NCBI GenBank assembly: GCA_025558095.1
Contig: JAIVFI010000018.1
Location: 558,001-622,000 of the forward strand
Reading direction: 5' to 3'
DNA: 64,000 nucleotides
From: Hyaloraphidium curvatum
Lineage: Eukaryota; Monoblepharomycota; Hyaloraphidiomycetes; Hyaloraphidiales; Hyaloraphidiaceae
Below are positions 1 through 11,010 of this stretch, one piece after another (the stretch's first letter is position 1; the number at the start of each line of letters is the position of its first letter). A model generated the notes under the pieces. It was not told the DNA's origin. It did not search any database and worked only from the letters and a program-made list of their open reading frames with translations. The translations under genes and the position numbers were made by a program.

Positions 1-1
1 A

Positions 2-418
2 GGCAAGCACCGCCTTCCGGCACGCACGTGGACTCGAACGTCGCCAAGACTAACAGCCAACATCAACCCGGCGGTGTCACGGAAACGCATGCATGCGGCC
101 CATTGGGCTCGTGCGGCGAAGCTGGCCCGGTATCGCGCTCGCTGGGAGTTCTCGGAGACGGGCGGCAACCCGCTGTGGATCTTTGCGGCGGAGTCCTACG
201 GCGCTCTGCATGAGTCCTCCGAGGCGCTCATCAAGTGGGCCGGGGTGACGGCCTACCTCCCCTTCACGGAGGCGGACGACATCGATGGCCTCCGCTCCCA
301 GCTCGTGTGCCGGATTAGCCAGCGGGTGGCGGTTCTATTCAACGGGGCAACTTTCTCATCTTCAGCCGTTGGGCTGACCGATGCCTTCCGCGTCGGTCTG
401 ATTAGGTTGTTGTTGTAG
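2..418 (+). mobile_element. C-terminal tail of a non-LTR retroelement polyprotein (remnant)
   Basis: The frame is open from the left edge and closes at 418. The peptide has the look of the extreme C-terminus of LINE-type reverse-transcriptase ORFs: a basic R..YR stretch, then WEFSETGG, then an aromatic FAAESYGALHESSEALI helix, ending in a segment like the usual I..AL..GNA tail. No reverse transcriptase or endonuclease is visible because the window starts here. It could also be the last exon of an unrelated gene. No poly(A) or target-site duplication is recognisable downstream. Confidence 0.4.
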
Positions 419-595
419 GGCGAGTAGATCAGTCTGCCTCTGGGAAACACCTGGGCGGCAGATGCTGACGGCTGCGTTGCTGTAGGACTCGACTGTCGTA
501 ACTTGTCCGGAGCAGATTGCTTTCTTCACAAACTTCGTTTCAAGCAGAGTGGCGACGAATCCGCATCGCCGACCGTTCACGGTCAAGCCGGCCGA

Positions 596-1701
596 CTACC
601 CGCGCCCGAAGATCCCCTCCCTGGCCTCCCCGACCATCTTCGCCATCGGCTTGGCCTCCTTGCTGGCCGTCGAGAACAAGCCCGTGTTGCGCCTGGCCTT
701 GAGCATGGCGTTGCGGTCGGCCTCGATGCGGTAAAAGAGCGTTCCTGGCGCCTGATGCATCAGCCCCAGTGCTGTCGATGTTGCGGATCCGGGTAGTTCC
801 TCACCGTCGTACTGCGCCCCGACGTCCTCCTTCGTGAGCCTGCCCTGCGGATCGGCGCACAGGAACCAGAGCGTGCCCCACTCGAAAAAGAACGCGAACC
901 TGGCGGAGGCTTCTTTCAGCTAGTCCAACCTCGCGCACACACCGCGCAGAACGCACCATCCAAACGGATCCATCACGTTCCTCGAGCCCTTGAACATCTC
1001 CCACAGGTCCGAGGGCCCCAGGACGCCGGTGCCGCTGCGGTCGTACTTGCTCCAGATCTCCTCGAACTTCTCGGGAACTGCGGTGCGGGAAGACAGTTAA
1101 GACGACGAAAAGGTAAGGCAAGCAGAGTAATACCGAAACGCCCTTCGGTGTCGTAGACCTCGGTGTCGCTCCCGTGCTTGGTCCTGTGGATGTCGCGGAT
1201 GTAGATCCTGAACCTCGGGTCCGGAATCCAGCTCGTCTGCCGCCAACAACGCCAAATCAGATCGTCATGAGCCGACGGATCGTGGCGCCGCCGGCGGCAC
1301 CTGCGTCCAGTACGAGAAGGCCCCGTTGATCACGAGCACCGCGAGCGCCGAGAACCAGATCGGGAAGCCGAGGCCGCGGAAGCCGCCGTACGTATCCCAG
1401 GGCGAGATCACGCCGTTCTTGTCCCTGCCAGCCCGACTCCATAAGCCGAAGCGACTTCGGATCGCCGGGCAAGCCACCACCTGTCGAAGTACTCCACATG
1501 CTTCTGGAGCACGCTCATGCCCTCCCTCCCCGCTTCCCAGCCCTCGGAGCCTCGGGGGTGCTGGGCGTCGGCTGCGTCGCTGGCGCGGGGCAGGCCGGGG
1601 TTGGAGAGACGGTGGTGGAGGTCCGCGGGGACGGGGTGCTGCATGGTCGCGGGGGCGCGGGGCGCGGTGGTCTCGACGTAAGCGAGGTTGTCGGCGGACA
1701 T
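596..1701 (-). CDS. Caleosin / peroxygenase (lipid-droplet calcium protein)
   Basis: Caleosins are lipid-droplet-associated haem peroxygenases with one EF-hand and a hairpin membrane anchor. Reading the minus strand, exon 1 starts with [14 protein letters not shown] and ends in [10 protein letters not shown]. Splicing adds [19 protein letters not shown], which completes the EF-hand, followed by the hydrophobic anchor [20 protein letters not shown]. Later exons give [56 protein letters not shown] and [10 protein letters not shown], all family signatures in order. Introns are about 40-70 nt; their phases were checked for four junctions, and the one after DPFGW has two possible donors. The start is the ATG at 1701; one further upstream at 1818 is less likely. 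The protein is complete. Confidence 0.9.
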
Positions 1702-1937
1702 TGCGAAGGTGGGAGTGGTTGTTCGAGCGGGCGATGGGGACGAGGTGAGGGGGTGCGCAGGTGAATCGCGAATCGACGTGCTGACGTGTCGGGCTGGTGG
1801 CCGAATCCACCCGCGCACACGTGAACATGGGCGTCCTCCAAAGGCTGCGAATAGAGAAGCCGAGGTCGTGCTATCAAGGTCCTATCTGAACCCGGCTTCG
1901 ACGTGGTGTACAGTAGATGGATCGCTCGGTCGAGAGA

Positions 1938-4366
1938 TCACCCCGACTCGTCGCTCTCCTCCGACTCCTCCTCCGCCTCCATCAACCACCTCACCAGCGG
2001 CTCCACCCCCGCCCTCGCCTTCTCGTGCGCCTCGCCGACCTCTGCCCCGTGCGAGTCCTTGGCCCCGCGCTTGCGCGCCCCGGAGGCGTTCCACCACCCC
2101 AGCACGTGGTCCTCCTCGATCGCGTCGGCGTCGTAGAGCGCCTTGAGGAGGGGGACGAGGGTCTTGGTGGACAGAGCGGCGGGGTTGGGATGCGTGGCGA
2201 TGTGGTCCTGCGGGACGCCAGTGATGAGACGTCGCCGCACACCACGGCAAAGCGAAACCCACCGCAATTAACATCACCACCTCCTTCCCGTCCTCCTTCT
2301 TCGTCCTCTCCAGTATCACCATCCCCATCAAGTCCGCCCACCTCTCCCCCGCCTTCTTCCCCCCCTCCTTCACCGCCGCCTCGGCGACTTCCACACACAC
2401 GGCGGCCCGGACCTCCCCCCACCCCACGTTCTCCGCCATCTTGGCCGTCTTGAGCTCCGCGAAGCAGTCCTCCGCCGCATGCCCCTCCGCAATCGCGCGG
2501 CGCACCGTGCTCCTCAATTCCTCCCGCGCGCGGCGGACCTGCGCCGCCGTGGGCGCCGCGGAACGCCCGACGAGCTTGCCCAGGTCGAGCCGGGCCATGG
2601 CGCCCGACACGCTGCCCCCGTCGGAATCGCTGCCGCCGTCGTCGTCGCTCTCCCCGTCCTCCTGCCCGGGATGCTCGTACCCCAGCCCGTACGCCTCCCA
2701 CCCTTCCTCCTCCTCGTCGTCCTCGAGCACCTCCGCCTGCGACGCCGATACCACGATCCCCGCGCCCACCGTACCGGGTCCCACTTTGGATCCCGCGCCG
2801 AGGGTCGCCCCGCGCACGGTGGTCCCGTCCGCGACCGCCGCCCCGGGGCCGACGACGCACAGGTCGAGGGAGCAGTCGGCGCCGATGCTGGCGCCGGGGA
2901 GGACGAGGGAGCGCGAGATGCGGGTGCCGGGGCCGACGTCGGGGGTGTGCAGGAGGGAGGAGCGGAGGGAGGTGGTTTGGGGTGGGGGGCCGGAGGGGGA
3001 GTAGGGGACGTAGGAGGTCGTTTGGTTTCTGGCAGACGGGGTTGAGCTGACTGTGCGGTGGGAAGCGGGAGTGGGACTCACGGCCGGGATTCCCAGTGAG
3101 GTTGGCCGGCGGGCGGGTCGCCAATGTAAGTTCCGACGGCGGGATGGAAGGTGCAGGGCGCCGAGTCGGGGTGCCACGGCACGTCCGGGACGAACGGGAA
3201 CGTTCGCCGCGCGAGCACATCCGTGCTGCAAAGGGCACATCGTGAGGCCACGAACCGGACGGAAAAAGACAAACACAAACCAAATCTGGTACCAGCTCGC
3301 GGTCCCGACCAGCCGCCTCGCGTATTCGCCCCTGGCGAAATCGGCAAACTCGACGTAGAAGCTGTGGTCCAGCACCTCCGAGTCGAGCACCTCGGGGACC
3401 AGGTGCGCGTACAGCCGGCCGTGGTCGAAGTTCTCGGTGAAGAGCGCGAGCACCTGTGGGTTTCCGAGACTATGCGTCAGGGCGTGTTGCGCCGACACCG
3501 TTTCGCAGCCACCCACGTTCATCTCGCACACCTCCACGCCCGCAGGCTCGTGTCCGACCGAAACTTCCCACTCCCCGGTCCCACCCCTCTCCTCCACCGT
3601 CTCCAGCGGCACCTTCACCACCCCCTCGCCGGGCTGCCCCAGGTGCAGCAGCTTCCCGCCCTCGCCGACCACCACCGCCTTCCCCTGCCGTCCTTCACTC
3701 CTCGGACTCCACACGCTCGTCATGATCACCTTGGGATCATTCCTCTTCCTCTCCCTGTGCCGCGCCACGAGCGCCTTCGGATCGAGCCCGGGCGCGCAAA
3801 CGGCCGAGCGGACCAGCAGCACGTCGGGGCCGCGGAAGAGCTCCATCCTGTCGGCTTCGCGGAGGAGGTCGCCGAGGGAGGCGCAGGTGGGGAGGGGGAG
3901 GGGGCGGATAGGGGTCGGGTGGGAGGCGTAGGGCGAGGATCTGCGGGACGGGGTTGGCGGGTCAGAGGAGGTCCCGAGGGCGCATTCGGGCCCGAATCGC
4001 GTCGATAAGCCACATCGCGGCTTGCAGATCAGAGCTAAGGCGCTCTAGGTCCTCGCCCCTTTTGGGCTGTGTTCGCGTCCGAGTCCGCCTCAGGACAGCC
4101 CACCTGAACCACGCGTCGACCTCCCCGCCCGGCTCGCCGGCCCACGCGACGACCACCTCATCGGCGCCACCGGCCAGCACCCATTCGATCGCGTAGTCGG
4201 CGGCGGCGCGATCTGCGACGGGGAGCAGCGCGGGCGGCACGGCCAGCGGGGCCAGCGTGCGCTCGCCGGCGTGGAACGGCGTCAAAACGACGAGGGCGCA
4301 CAGCGGCGGCGCGTCGGCCGGCGCGGAGGGCGCGGCACCGCGCGTCGCGGCGGCTTTGGACGCCAT
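1938..4366 (-). CDS. EIF2B5: Translation initiation factor eIF2B subunit epsilon (catalytic GEF subunit)
   Basis: eIF2B epsilon exchanges GDP for GTP on eIF2 in the cytosol. The N-terminal exon carries a nucleotidyltransferase-like start (LAPLAVPPALLPVADRAA, then IEWVLAGGADEVVVAW). A second exon gives SLGDLLREADRMELFRGPDV and KALVARHRERKRNDPKVIMT. Next come YAHLVPEVLDSEVLDHSFY, ARRTFPFVPDVPW, and left-handed beta-helix hexapeptides (SLVLPGASIGADCSLDL, ATLGAGSKVGPGT). An acidic linker leads to the C-terminal W2/eIF5C HEAT domain, which ends in acidic/aromatic boxes near EDHVLGWWNASG and EEESEESDESG, as is typical of this subunit. At least four short introns are needed. A long open frame that reads through two of them is an artefact of GC richness. 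Confidence 0.9.
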
Positions 4367-4550
4367 CGCGGCAGAGAAAGCGGGGTCTCGTGTTTGTTTT
4401 GACCGCGTCTCCGCGTCTGCCTTGGGAGTGCCGGAGCGGTGCCTGACTGGACTACCTCGTTCTCCGGAGAAGACTCAACTTTGGATGCCTCACATGCTAC
4501 TACGCTCGAGTTTTCGCGGCTCACATTTGCCCTGCCTAGAACCACATGCA

Positions 4551-5446
4551 TCACGCCCTCTTGGTCGTCGTTCGCTTCCTGGACGTCGTGCGGCGCTTCG
4601 TGCTGCTCCGACGCTTCGACGAGGCCGCACGCTTGCTGGTGCTCCGCCTCTTCGACGTGCCCCTTGCTGTCGTCCGCTTCCTGGCCGTCGTCTTGCCGCC
4701 GCCGCCGCCCCCTCCACCACCACCGAGCACCGCGCCGCGGAAGTTGCCGAACGGGTGGCTCTCTGCCGAGACAGGCGCTCATCAGCACGGACGCACCACC
4801 ACCGCACAGCCACGGAAAACCCACCGAGCTCCCCGCACGCCCTCGGGTACCTCTGTGTGCCCACGCTGGGGCACGACTGGTACGGCGGGCTGCAGGTGGC
4901 AAACAGCGACGCCCTGAAGGAGAGCCTCTCGACGTCCTTCACGGTGCAGTCGCCCTCGTGGACGTAGTCGATCAGGGCGCTGATGTTGTCTTGCGCTTTT
5001 CGGAATATCGGGAGTTAGGAATGCCGCAAGCGGTCGGCGAACGGGCCCACCGTTGCGCTTCAGGTCCGCCGGGGAAAGGGGATACGCCCACCCCAGGAAC
5101 CCGCCCGAGACGGGGGTCGTGGGAAACTCGGTGCACCACGAGGCCTGCGCGCCGTTGGGACCGCCGAGGTAGTAGCACTCGGAGAGCCCGTGGGTGTAGT
5201 TGCGCGAGTGGAGCGAGTAGTCGCAGCCGCCCGTGCTTCTGACGAACACCTGGAACGAGTCGGGGCCCAGCGCTGCGGAGGGTGAGAGGCGGCGGGGGGG
5301 GGGGGGGAAGGAGAGGGCGCGGGCCCACCAATGGCGTCGCTGCAGTCCGGAAAGTGCGCGACGACGGTCACGTAGCGGACGGCGGCGGCGCCGCGGGCCG
5401 CAGCGAGCAGCCCCACCGCCGCTGCGAGGAGGGTGGCGGGGCCCAT
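4551..5446 (-). CDS. Secreted cysteine-containing protein with Gly linker and Lys/Arg/Thr/Ser tail
   Basis: The family is not recognised. Three introns with matching phases give one continuous protein. It has a signal peptide (MGPATLLAAAVGLLAAARGAAA) and a Cys-containing domain with CSDAIG, STGGCDY, SECYYLGG, ASWCTEFPTTP, GDCTVKDV, ATCSPPYQSCPS and RACGEL. A short ESHPFGNFRGAVL segment leads to a run of about ten glycines, then a roughly 50-residue tail made almost only of K, R, T, S and A (for example KRRSTSKRAASSKRRSS). The intron after CSDAIG contains a long G run on the plus strand (about 5290-5307), which is its polypyrimidine tract. The basic low-complexity tail could bind cell wall polymer, mineral or nucleic acid; that is inference. 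Confidence 0.6.
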
Positions 5447-5767
5447 GGGGACGGGTCTGCCGCTGCTGGAGCGCCGCGGAGGGTTCGCTGTGTTGTTCAA
5501 AAGGGGTGCCCGGCTGACGCGACTTGCTGCGCCCCATGCGCATGGCTGACCGCCGCTCAACCCAATGGTGCTCCGCGCCGTTCTCCTGCGCCTCGCGGTA
5601 CCGCCGCCATGCTGTTCCTCCTCTTCAGGCGCCGCTGCTCCTCCTCGCAACTGCGGCGTGTGCTCAGCTCGGAGACCCCGCGCCCGCCGAGAGGCATTTT
5701 CCATCCACGCTCATTCAAACTGAAGCAAGGTTCTATTGCACTGCAGGAAAGGCGATCCGACACCAGA
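5447..5767. other. Intergenic, no gene seen
   Basis: This is upstream of the secreted Cys-protein gene and downstream of the type II membrane protein gene, both on the minus strand. I see no domain-bearing frame and no clear TATA element. Confidence 0.5.
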
Positions 5768-7207
5768 TCAGATCCAGCTGTGTGCCCGTATCCCCACCTT
5801 CCTCAGACCCGCGAACAGATCGTAGCTCTCCGCCAGCGTCGGGCACCTTCCCCCCGGGGCCCAGCACCAACCGTCCACGATCTCGTCGATCGCCGTGTGG
5901 TGCTCGAAAAACAGCTCCTGCACCTCGATCTCCCCCGTGCCGCTGCCGGGAACGAGCTCCGCCAGCCGCCGCATCACCGCGTTCTCGGTGGGGGAATGGT
6001 CGACGTCGAGCTTGAAGACGACGTAGGTCCCCGGCGAGCCGGTGGCGCCCTTGAGCTCCGCTTTCGGGGTGCGTGCGCCCTCGAGGGGACCCAGCATCCG
6101 ATCGGCGACCTTCTCCGCCTTGCGGAGGCGGTGCTTCATCGCCGCGATCGCGTTGAACTCCCTCCCCTCGCCCTTGCCCTTGGCGACGGGGACGTTGAAG
6201 TACATGTAGCCGCCGATGAGATCGTCCGGCACGTTTGCGAAGATGTCGGTCGCGTTGTACTTTTGCACCTCCCAGAGCGCCATGGAATCGAACGCCAGGT
6301 TGAGCCGCGAGTACTGGGAGAGGAAGTATCCCTGCGTCGTCAGCCAGCCGGCGGCCGCGGGGTACTCAGCGGGGAAGAGCGTCGCGCCGAGGTCGAAGTA
6401 GTGGACGGAAAACGGTGGCGGAGGGCCGGCGGCGGCCGGGTCGGCCCCCGCGCGGGCGCGTTCCTCGGGCGCCAGCCGGCGGTCCATCATGATGTAGCTC
6501 GTGTCGCCGCCGCCGTAGATGGGCATCGGGCAGTGGAACGGATGCCGGAGGTGCACCACGAGGGGTTCGATGTAGGCCGCGACCTCCTTCCTCCCGCCCG
6601 CCGTGGAAACCGCGTAGACGAGCTTCGAAAGCACGTCCTCCCGGCCGACGTCGTGAGTCCATATCCCCGGCGCCGTCCAGTTCTCAGGCTGGGGCTTGAC
6701 GGCCCCGTAGGTAGCCTCCCAGTCGGCCAGCTTGGCGGGGGACGAGCCCGGCATGGTCCGCGAAACGAGCTCGACGAGCGTCTCCGCCCTGGCGCGGTCC
6801 GAGGCCGACGCGTTGAAGCGCGCGCACCACTGCTTCTTTTCCTTGGGCAGGCTCGCCAGCGCGGGGTCGCGCGAGACGGCGGTCCATTCCTCCTCCCAGG
6901 CCGAGGGCACGTAGCGGAGGAAGGTCCACTCCTCGGGCTGCAGGCGCGGGTCCTTTCGCGCACACGCAGGGGAATGTACGCGTTCCTCATCGTGCAGACA
7001 CGCGGGATGCGGCCCACGGAGCGGTTCGAAGCCCGCTTTTCCCGGCGGCGCCGCGACGGGCGGAAGCGGCGCACTCCCCGCCGGATTTCCCGCCGGACTT
7101 CCGGCCGGATCCGGTGGAACCCGCCGCGGCCAGAGCAGAAAAATGCACGACGCCACGACCAGCGCCAGAAAGACGCGCGCCGGGCCGCCGCGGCCGCGAG
7201 AGTCCAT
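5768..7207 (-). CDS. Type II membrane protein, luminal domain with FDLGAT and FEHH motifs
   Basis: Single exon, about 479 aa from the ATG at 7207; an upstream in-frame ATG at 7252 adds 15 residues. A signal anchor (VFLALVVASCIFLLW) near the N-terminus is followed by a Pro/Ala-rich stem, then a globular domain with PMPIYGGGDTSYIM, HYFDLGATLF, FDSMALWEVQKYN, YVVFKLDVDHSPTENAVM, VQELFFEHHTAIDEIV and a C-terminal AGLRKVGIRAHSWI. The order DLGA...ALWE...KLD(V/I)D...FEHH resembles uncharacterised proteins of algae and protists and is faintly reminiscent of FkbM-type methyltransferases (E/D-containing motif I, then a late acidic motif). That link is weak. A Golgi or ER luminal enzyme is likely. Confidence 0.65.
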   Translation of the reverse strand: MDSRGRGGPARVFLALVVASCIFLLWPRRVPPDPAGSPAGNPAGSAPLPPVAAPPGKAGFEPLRGPHPACLHDEERVHSPACARKDPRLQPEEWTFLRYVPSAWEEEWTAVSRDPALASLPKEKKQWCARFNASASDRARAETLVELVSRTMPGSSPAKLADWEATYGAVKPQPENWTAPGIWTHDVGREDVLSKLVYAVSTAGGRKEVAAYIEPLVVHLRHPFHCPMPIYGGGDTSYIMMDRRLAPEERARAGADPAAAGPPPPFSVHYFDLGATLFPAEYPAAAGWLTTQGYFLSQYSRLNLAFDSMALWEVQKYNATDIFANVPDDLIGGYMYFNVPVAKGKGEGREFNAIAAMKHRLRKAEKVADRMLGPLEGARTPKAELKGATGSPGTYVVFKLDVDHSPTENAVMRRLAELVPGSGTGEIEVQELFFEHHTAIDEIVDGWCWAPGGRCPTLAESYDLFAGLRKVGIRAHSWI

Positions 7208-7377
7208 TCTTCCTCTTGTGACGCGGATCCCACTCCCTGCGTCCGCTCGCACTCAACCTTTGGTTTTCAGAGAAACAGATCTAGAAACAGGAACTCATGG
7301 CATACAAACACCCCGTTTTCCACAGCAGTTGCCGGCGCCTACGACATCACGCAGCCCGGTCACTCTCCACAAGCAAA

Positions 7378-8839
7378 TCAGATCACACAGACGCTCTCCA
7401 GTGTCGCCTGCACGCCCAGCCCGCGCACAATGCCCCACAATGCGGCTGCTGCCGTGACCACGGTGACCGCGACGGTGCGCAGCAGGCCGTACGTCACCTG
7501 GAGCCCCAGCCAGCGCGCCATGGGCGCCTCGTCCGCGAGGCAGCCGAGCAGGTCCGCGTGGTCGCGCGCGGCGCTTGCCGCGGCGGGGGAGATGGTGGGA
7601 GCTTCGACGGCGAGGGCGCGGAGGAGGGTGCGGCCGGATGAAAAGATCGCGCCGACCGCCTCGATGCGGGCGTTGCCCGCCGCGGTCGGGAACAGGTAGC
7701 CGAAGGTCAGCCAGGCGACGAAAAAGAGCCACGTAAGCTGCCAAGCCGAAATGCACGAGGCCGTGGCGGCCGTGACCACGATCGAGACGAGGATCGAGCG
7801 GATGACGAGGCGCACGTGGCGGCCGGCCACCGTGTGCTGGGCAAAGTTGCGCACCGCCCCGACGGCGCTCCACGACGGCACGAGGCGGCGCTGCAGCTCG
7901 GCGTACGGGGCCGGTCTGCGCGGGCTGGTGACGAGCGTCTCTGGGTCCTCGTAGGCGGCCCGGACCAGGTCTCCGACGGCGACGGCCGCCGCGCGGCGCT
8001 GCAGGCGCCGTCGACATCTCCATGAGGGGTGTGTTCGGCACCGACGCAACGCGCAGGGTGTGCATGGGCAAGGTGACGAGAACCGGCGCGCACGCCAGGG
8101 CGCCGACCAATGCGCCCCACGGCGTCTTCCATACGGTGCTCCCCAGGGAGACGAGCGGAGTCCAGAAGGACATGACGCAGGGAGCCAAGAAGACCACGTA
8201 GAGAAACGCCATGCTGACGAGGTACTGCAGCGCCGCCTGGTGCGGCAGGCCGCCGGCGCAGCTCTTCAAAGGGCAGGGACACAGCTCGTCCGCCGGATCG
8301 TGAGTCACGAGCCGGCTCACGGCAGAGTCCGTCACCGTGCCGTCGCTTGCTTTGCGGGCGCCGTCCGTGTCCGGGACCAGCAGTGCCGCCCACGCGTGTA
8401 TCAGGCGGGCCCCCTGCGGCGGACCGCTCGGCCGCCGCGTGCGGTATCGGATGATGTACTCCACGTTGGTGAACGAGTTGACTGCCGCGAGCAAGGCGAA
8501 GGTTGCCAGGCTCGCGTACGCCGCGCCGGTCTGGAGCGCGGGCGCGACGGCGAGCGACGCGCCGTTCAGGGCCAGCGAGGCGGAGAAGAACACCGTCAGC
8601 CCCACGAACCCGGTCGTGGTCACCGCCACGCCCATGCTGAAGTGCTGGAGGCGCTGCAGCGCGGCGAGGAGCGGGGAAAATCGCTCCACGGCCGCGTAGA
8701 CCTCGGAGTCGGGGGGCGGGGAACCCTCGGGCGTGGACGGCGGCGGCGCGGCGAAGGGGAGGCCGGGAATCGAGGGCTGCGCGGGGCCGGAGGATGGCAG
8801 GATCGCTCGCCATTCGGCGGCGGTGAACGAGGTCTCCAT
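7378..8839 (-). pseudogene. Seven-TM CxCPxxSCAG family, copy 1 (one frameshift)
   Basis: Member of a multi-pass membrane family present five times in this window. It begins METSFTAAEWRAILP and has a Pro-rich N-terminus. Predicted TM segments lie at about residues 65-95, 105-130, 215-240 and 250-275, with the motif LCPCPLKSCAGGLP before TM3. A basic helical region (RRLQRRAAAVAVGDLV) separates TM4 from TM5-6, and the last helix is VTYGLLRTVAVTVVTAAAA followed by RGLGVQATLESVCVI. Relative to copy 2, one extra base at about 8011 shifts the frame between SVPNTPLMEMS and RRLQRR. The alignment continues without a gap, so this is not an intron. Either a young pseudogene or an assembly indel. Its last roughly 220 bp are almost identical to copy 2. 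Confidence 0.7.
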
Positions 8840-8998
8840 CTCGCTGCGTTTCGTCCAGTCTGCGGTCAGACTCGACGATCCCTTCCCCCAGCCTGGGGCT
8901 CTACCTGGGGGACAAGTTGGAGCCTACTTGAGCCCGGAAAATCTCACACAACCACGCCGGCACTCCACGCATCTGGCCCGATTTCCGCCCACCCCGCC

Positions 8999-10393
8999 TC
9001 AGGGCACGTACGCCACCCTCCCCGTCTGCCCGAACTTTTCCAGCAGGTGGAACTCCTTGAGCGCGGCCTTGAGCGGCGCGGGCCGCACCACCGGCTTGAT
9101 GTGGCCCGCGGCGACGGCGGCGAGGACGTCGCGGAGTTCTTCGACGGTTCCCCTGCGGCGGCGGATGATGAGCACGTCGTGCGCGCGCCGGGGAGGGGTA
9201 CCGACCAGATGGAGGTGAGGAGCTGGCCTTCCAGGAACATCATGGGAATCTGGCAGTTACGTGACGAATCAGGATGAGACAGAGGGATGTGTTGCGCAAC
9301 CCACGAAGCTGATCTCGGTCCCAAGGACCCCCGCGCCGACGTTGACCACCCGTCCTGCGTTCTGAATCAGCCAGCAGTACCCGTTTCGGAGCCCCATGGA
9401 CACCCACCCCTCGGCCCGATGGCGCTCAGCCCAAGGTTGATCGTCTCGGGCACCGCAACGCAGTCCAGCACCACGTCCACCGCCATCCCCTTGTCCTTCA
9501 GGAACCCCAGCAGCTCCGCGCTCGCCACCGCGTGGTTCGCCCCCGCCTTTTTCGCCTGCTCCAGCGCCTCTGGCTTCCTGTCCATCCCGATCACGGTGGC
9601 GCCGAGGTGCTTTCCCACTTGGATCGCGTTCAGCCCCAGGCCGCCGCAGCCGATCACGAGCACCACGTCGCCCTTCTTGACGCCGCCGACGGCGGTGGCG
9701 GCGTGCCAGGGCGTCAGCACGGCGTCGGTGGCCACCGCCGCGACCTGCGCACGTGCACCGCGTGAGCCCACGTCCCCTGGCGCGGCGTGCACCACGGGCC
9801 CACCTCGGCCGACACCCCCTCGGGAACCTCCACCAGATCCCTCCACCCGCACTTGACGTACTCGGCCCACGTCCCGTCCAGGCCCAACCCGTACCACGCC
9901 CTCGTGGGAGCCTGGCACGCGTTCTCGTGGCCCGAGGCGCAGCACCGGCACACGGCGGGGTCCTTGGACCGGCACGGGTTGAGGCAGTGCACCGCGTACA
10001 GCCTGTCCGTCTTGATGGAGGGGGGGACGGAGGAGCCGAGGAGGACGGGGTGGCCGGCGCCTTCGTGGCCGAGCTGTGGAGGAAAGAGGTTGGGTGGTTG
10101 GCCGTGCAGGTGATCGGGAGTGGAGGGGGGCCGCCGAGGAGAAGAGGGCCGGTCGGTACCCGCCGGCGCCGCATCCCGCCGCCACCCACGGTGAACTCGA
10201 CGTCCGGCAGAATCGGCGCCAGCGTGGAGTAGCAGTGGGCATCCGTGTGACAGAGTCCAGCAGCGGCAACCTTGATGAGGACCTCCTCGGGCCCGAGCTC
10301 CTTGGGCACGGGCACGCGGGATTCCACGGGCTCGGGGGCGCCCTTGCGAAAGCGGAAGGCGAGCATGGTGTCGGGGATGGAGGGGGCGGACAT
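8999..10393 (-). CDS. Zinc-dependent alcohol dehydrogenase (MDR superfamily)
   Basis: NAD(P)-linked oxidation of alcohols. The start MSAPSIPDTMLAFRFRKGAP at 10393 leads to the catalytic-zinc segment AAAGLCHTDAH. The next exon holds LGHEGAG and the structural-zinc cluster CRSKDPAVCRCCASGHENAC (the Cys spacing is looser than the usual CxxCxxCxxxxxxxC). The Rossmann exon has VVLVIGCGGLGLNAIQVGK, then DRKPEALEQAKKAGANHAV. The final exons contain GQLLTSIW joined in phase to GTVEELRDVLAAVAAGHIKP and end VAYVP. At least five introns are inferred; the last one (donor GTCGGT near 9209) was phase-checked. It resembles class-III-like or aryl-alcohol dehydrogenases; substrate unknown. Confidence 0.85.
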
Positions 10394-11010
10394 GTTGCCG
10401 TGCGGTGGGGTGGAGGGAGACAGGAGACAGGAGGTTGAGAGTGGCGAAGTCCGCTGCGCCGTCGTGTCTCCCTTCCGTGTCGCGAACCAGACGATCGAAT
10501 CCGCCGTCCTTCCGCTGAACAAGCACCCATGCAAAGCTACCGAGCGTCGCCGGCCGAGATCGGCCCGACTTGTCGAGTTCTCGCGCGGATTCATCGGGCG
10601 AGCCGCCCAGAGACCGCAGCGCCCGTCCAACGCAGCCCCGTACGAGGCACGCGAGGCGCAGGGCGACAGCAACGACGGCAAAAACGCGCATATCTTCTAC
10701 TCTCACGCCTCTGCTGGTCGGGATTGGTAGGCAAAAGTTCAAAAGATATAGCACCACGTATTCCCGTGTGGTCTCCCACCACAGTACTGACGTGGCTCAT
10801 ACCAGCTTAACTTCAGTGGTCTGACGAGAACTGGTGCTTTCTGGTAGATATGGCCGTATCTGAAAGTCATAATGAGCCAGATAACTATATTGGAACGGCG
10901 TTTGATTCCTGCTGCTTGGACCTTGGACCTAGCACAGCAGGCGGCAGCAGCTCAGCGTCCCTCCGCCGTGACTGTTTACACCGATCTCTGTCCACCCCCA
11001 CTCCCTCCCG
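10394..11010. promoter_or_regulatory. Intergenic region between two divergent genes
   Basis: About 617 bp between the alcohol dehydrogenase (minus) and the methyltransferase (plus). It is noticeably less GC-rich around 10740-10900 than the rest of the window, consistent with a shared promoter. No convincing ORF. Confidence 0.4.

Noticed and set aside
1882..3846. A 654-codon minus-strand frame as one exon
   Set aside because: It reads through introns of eIF2B epsilon; domain continuity requires switching frames at GT-AG sites.
5282..7699. An 805-codon plus-strand open frame
   Set aside because: It is antisense to two well-supported minus-strand genes, is Arg/Pro/Gly-rich with no domain, and arises from high GC.
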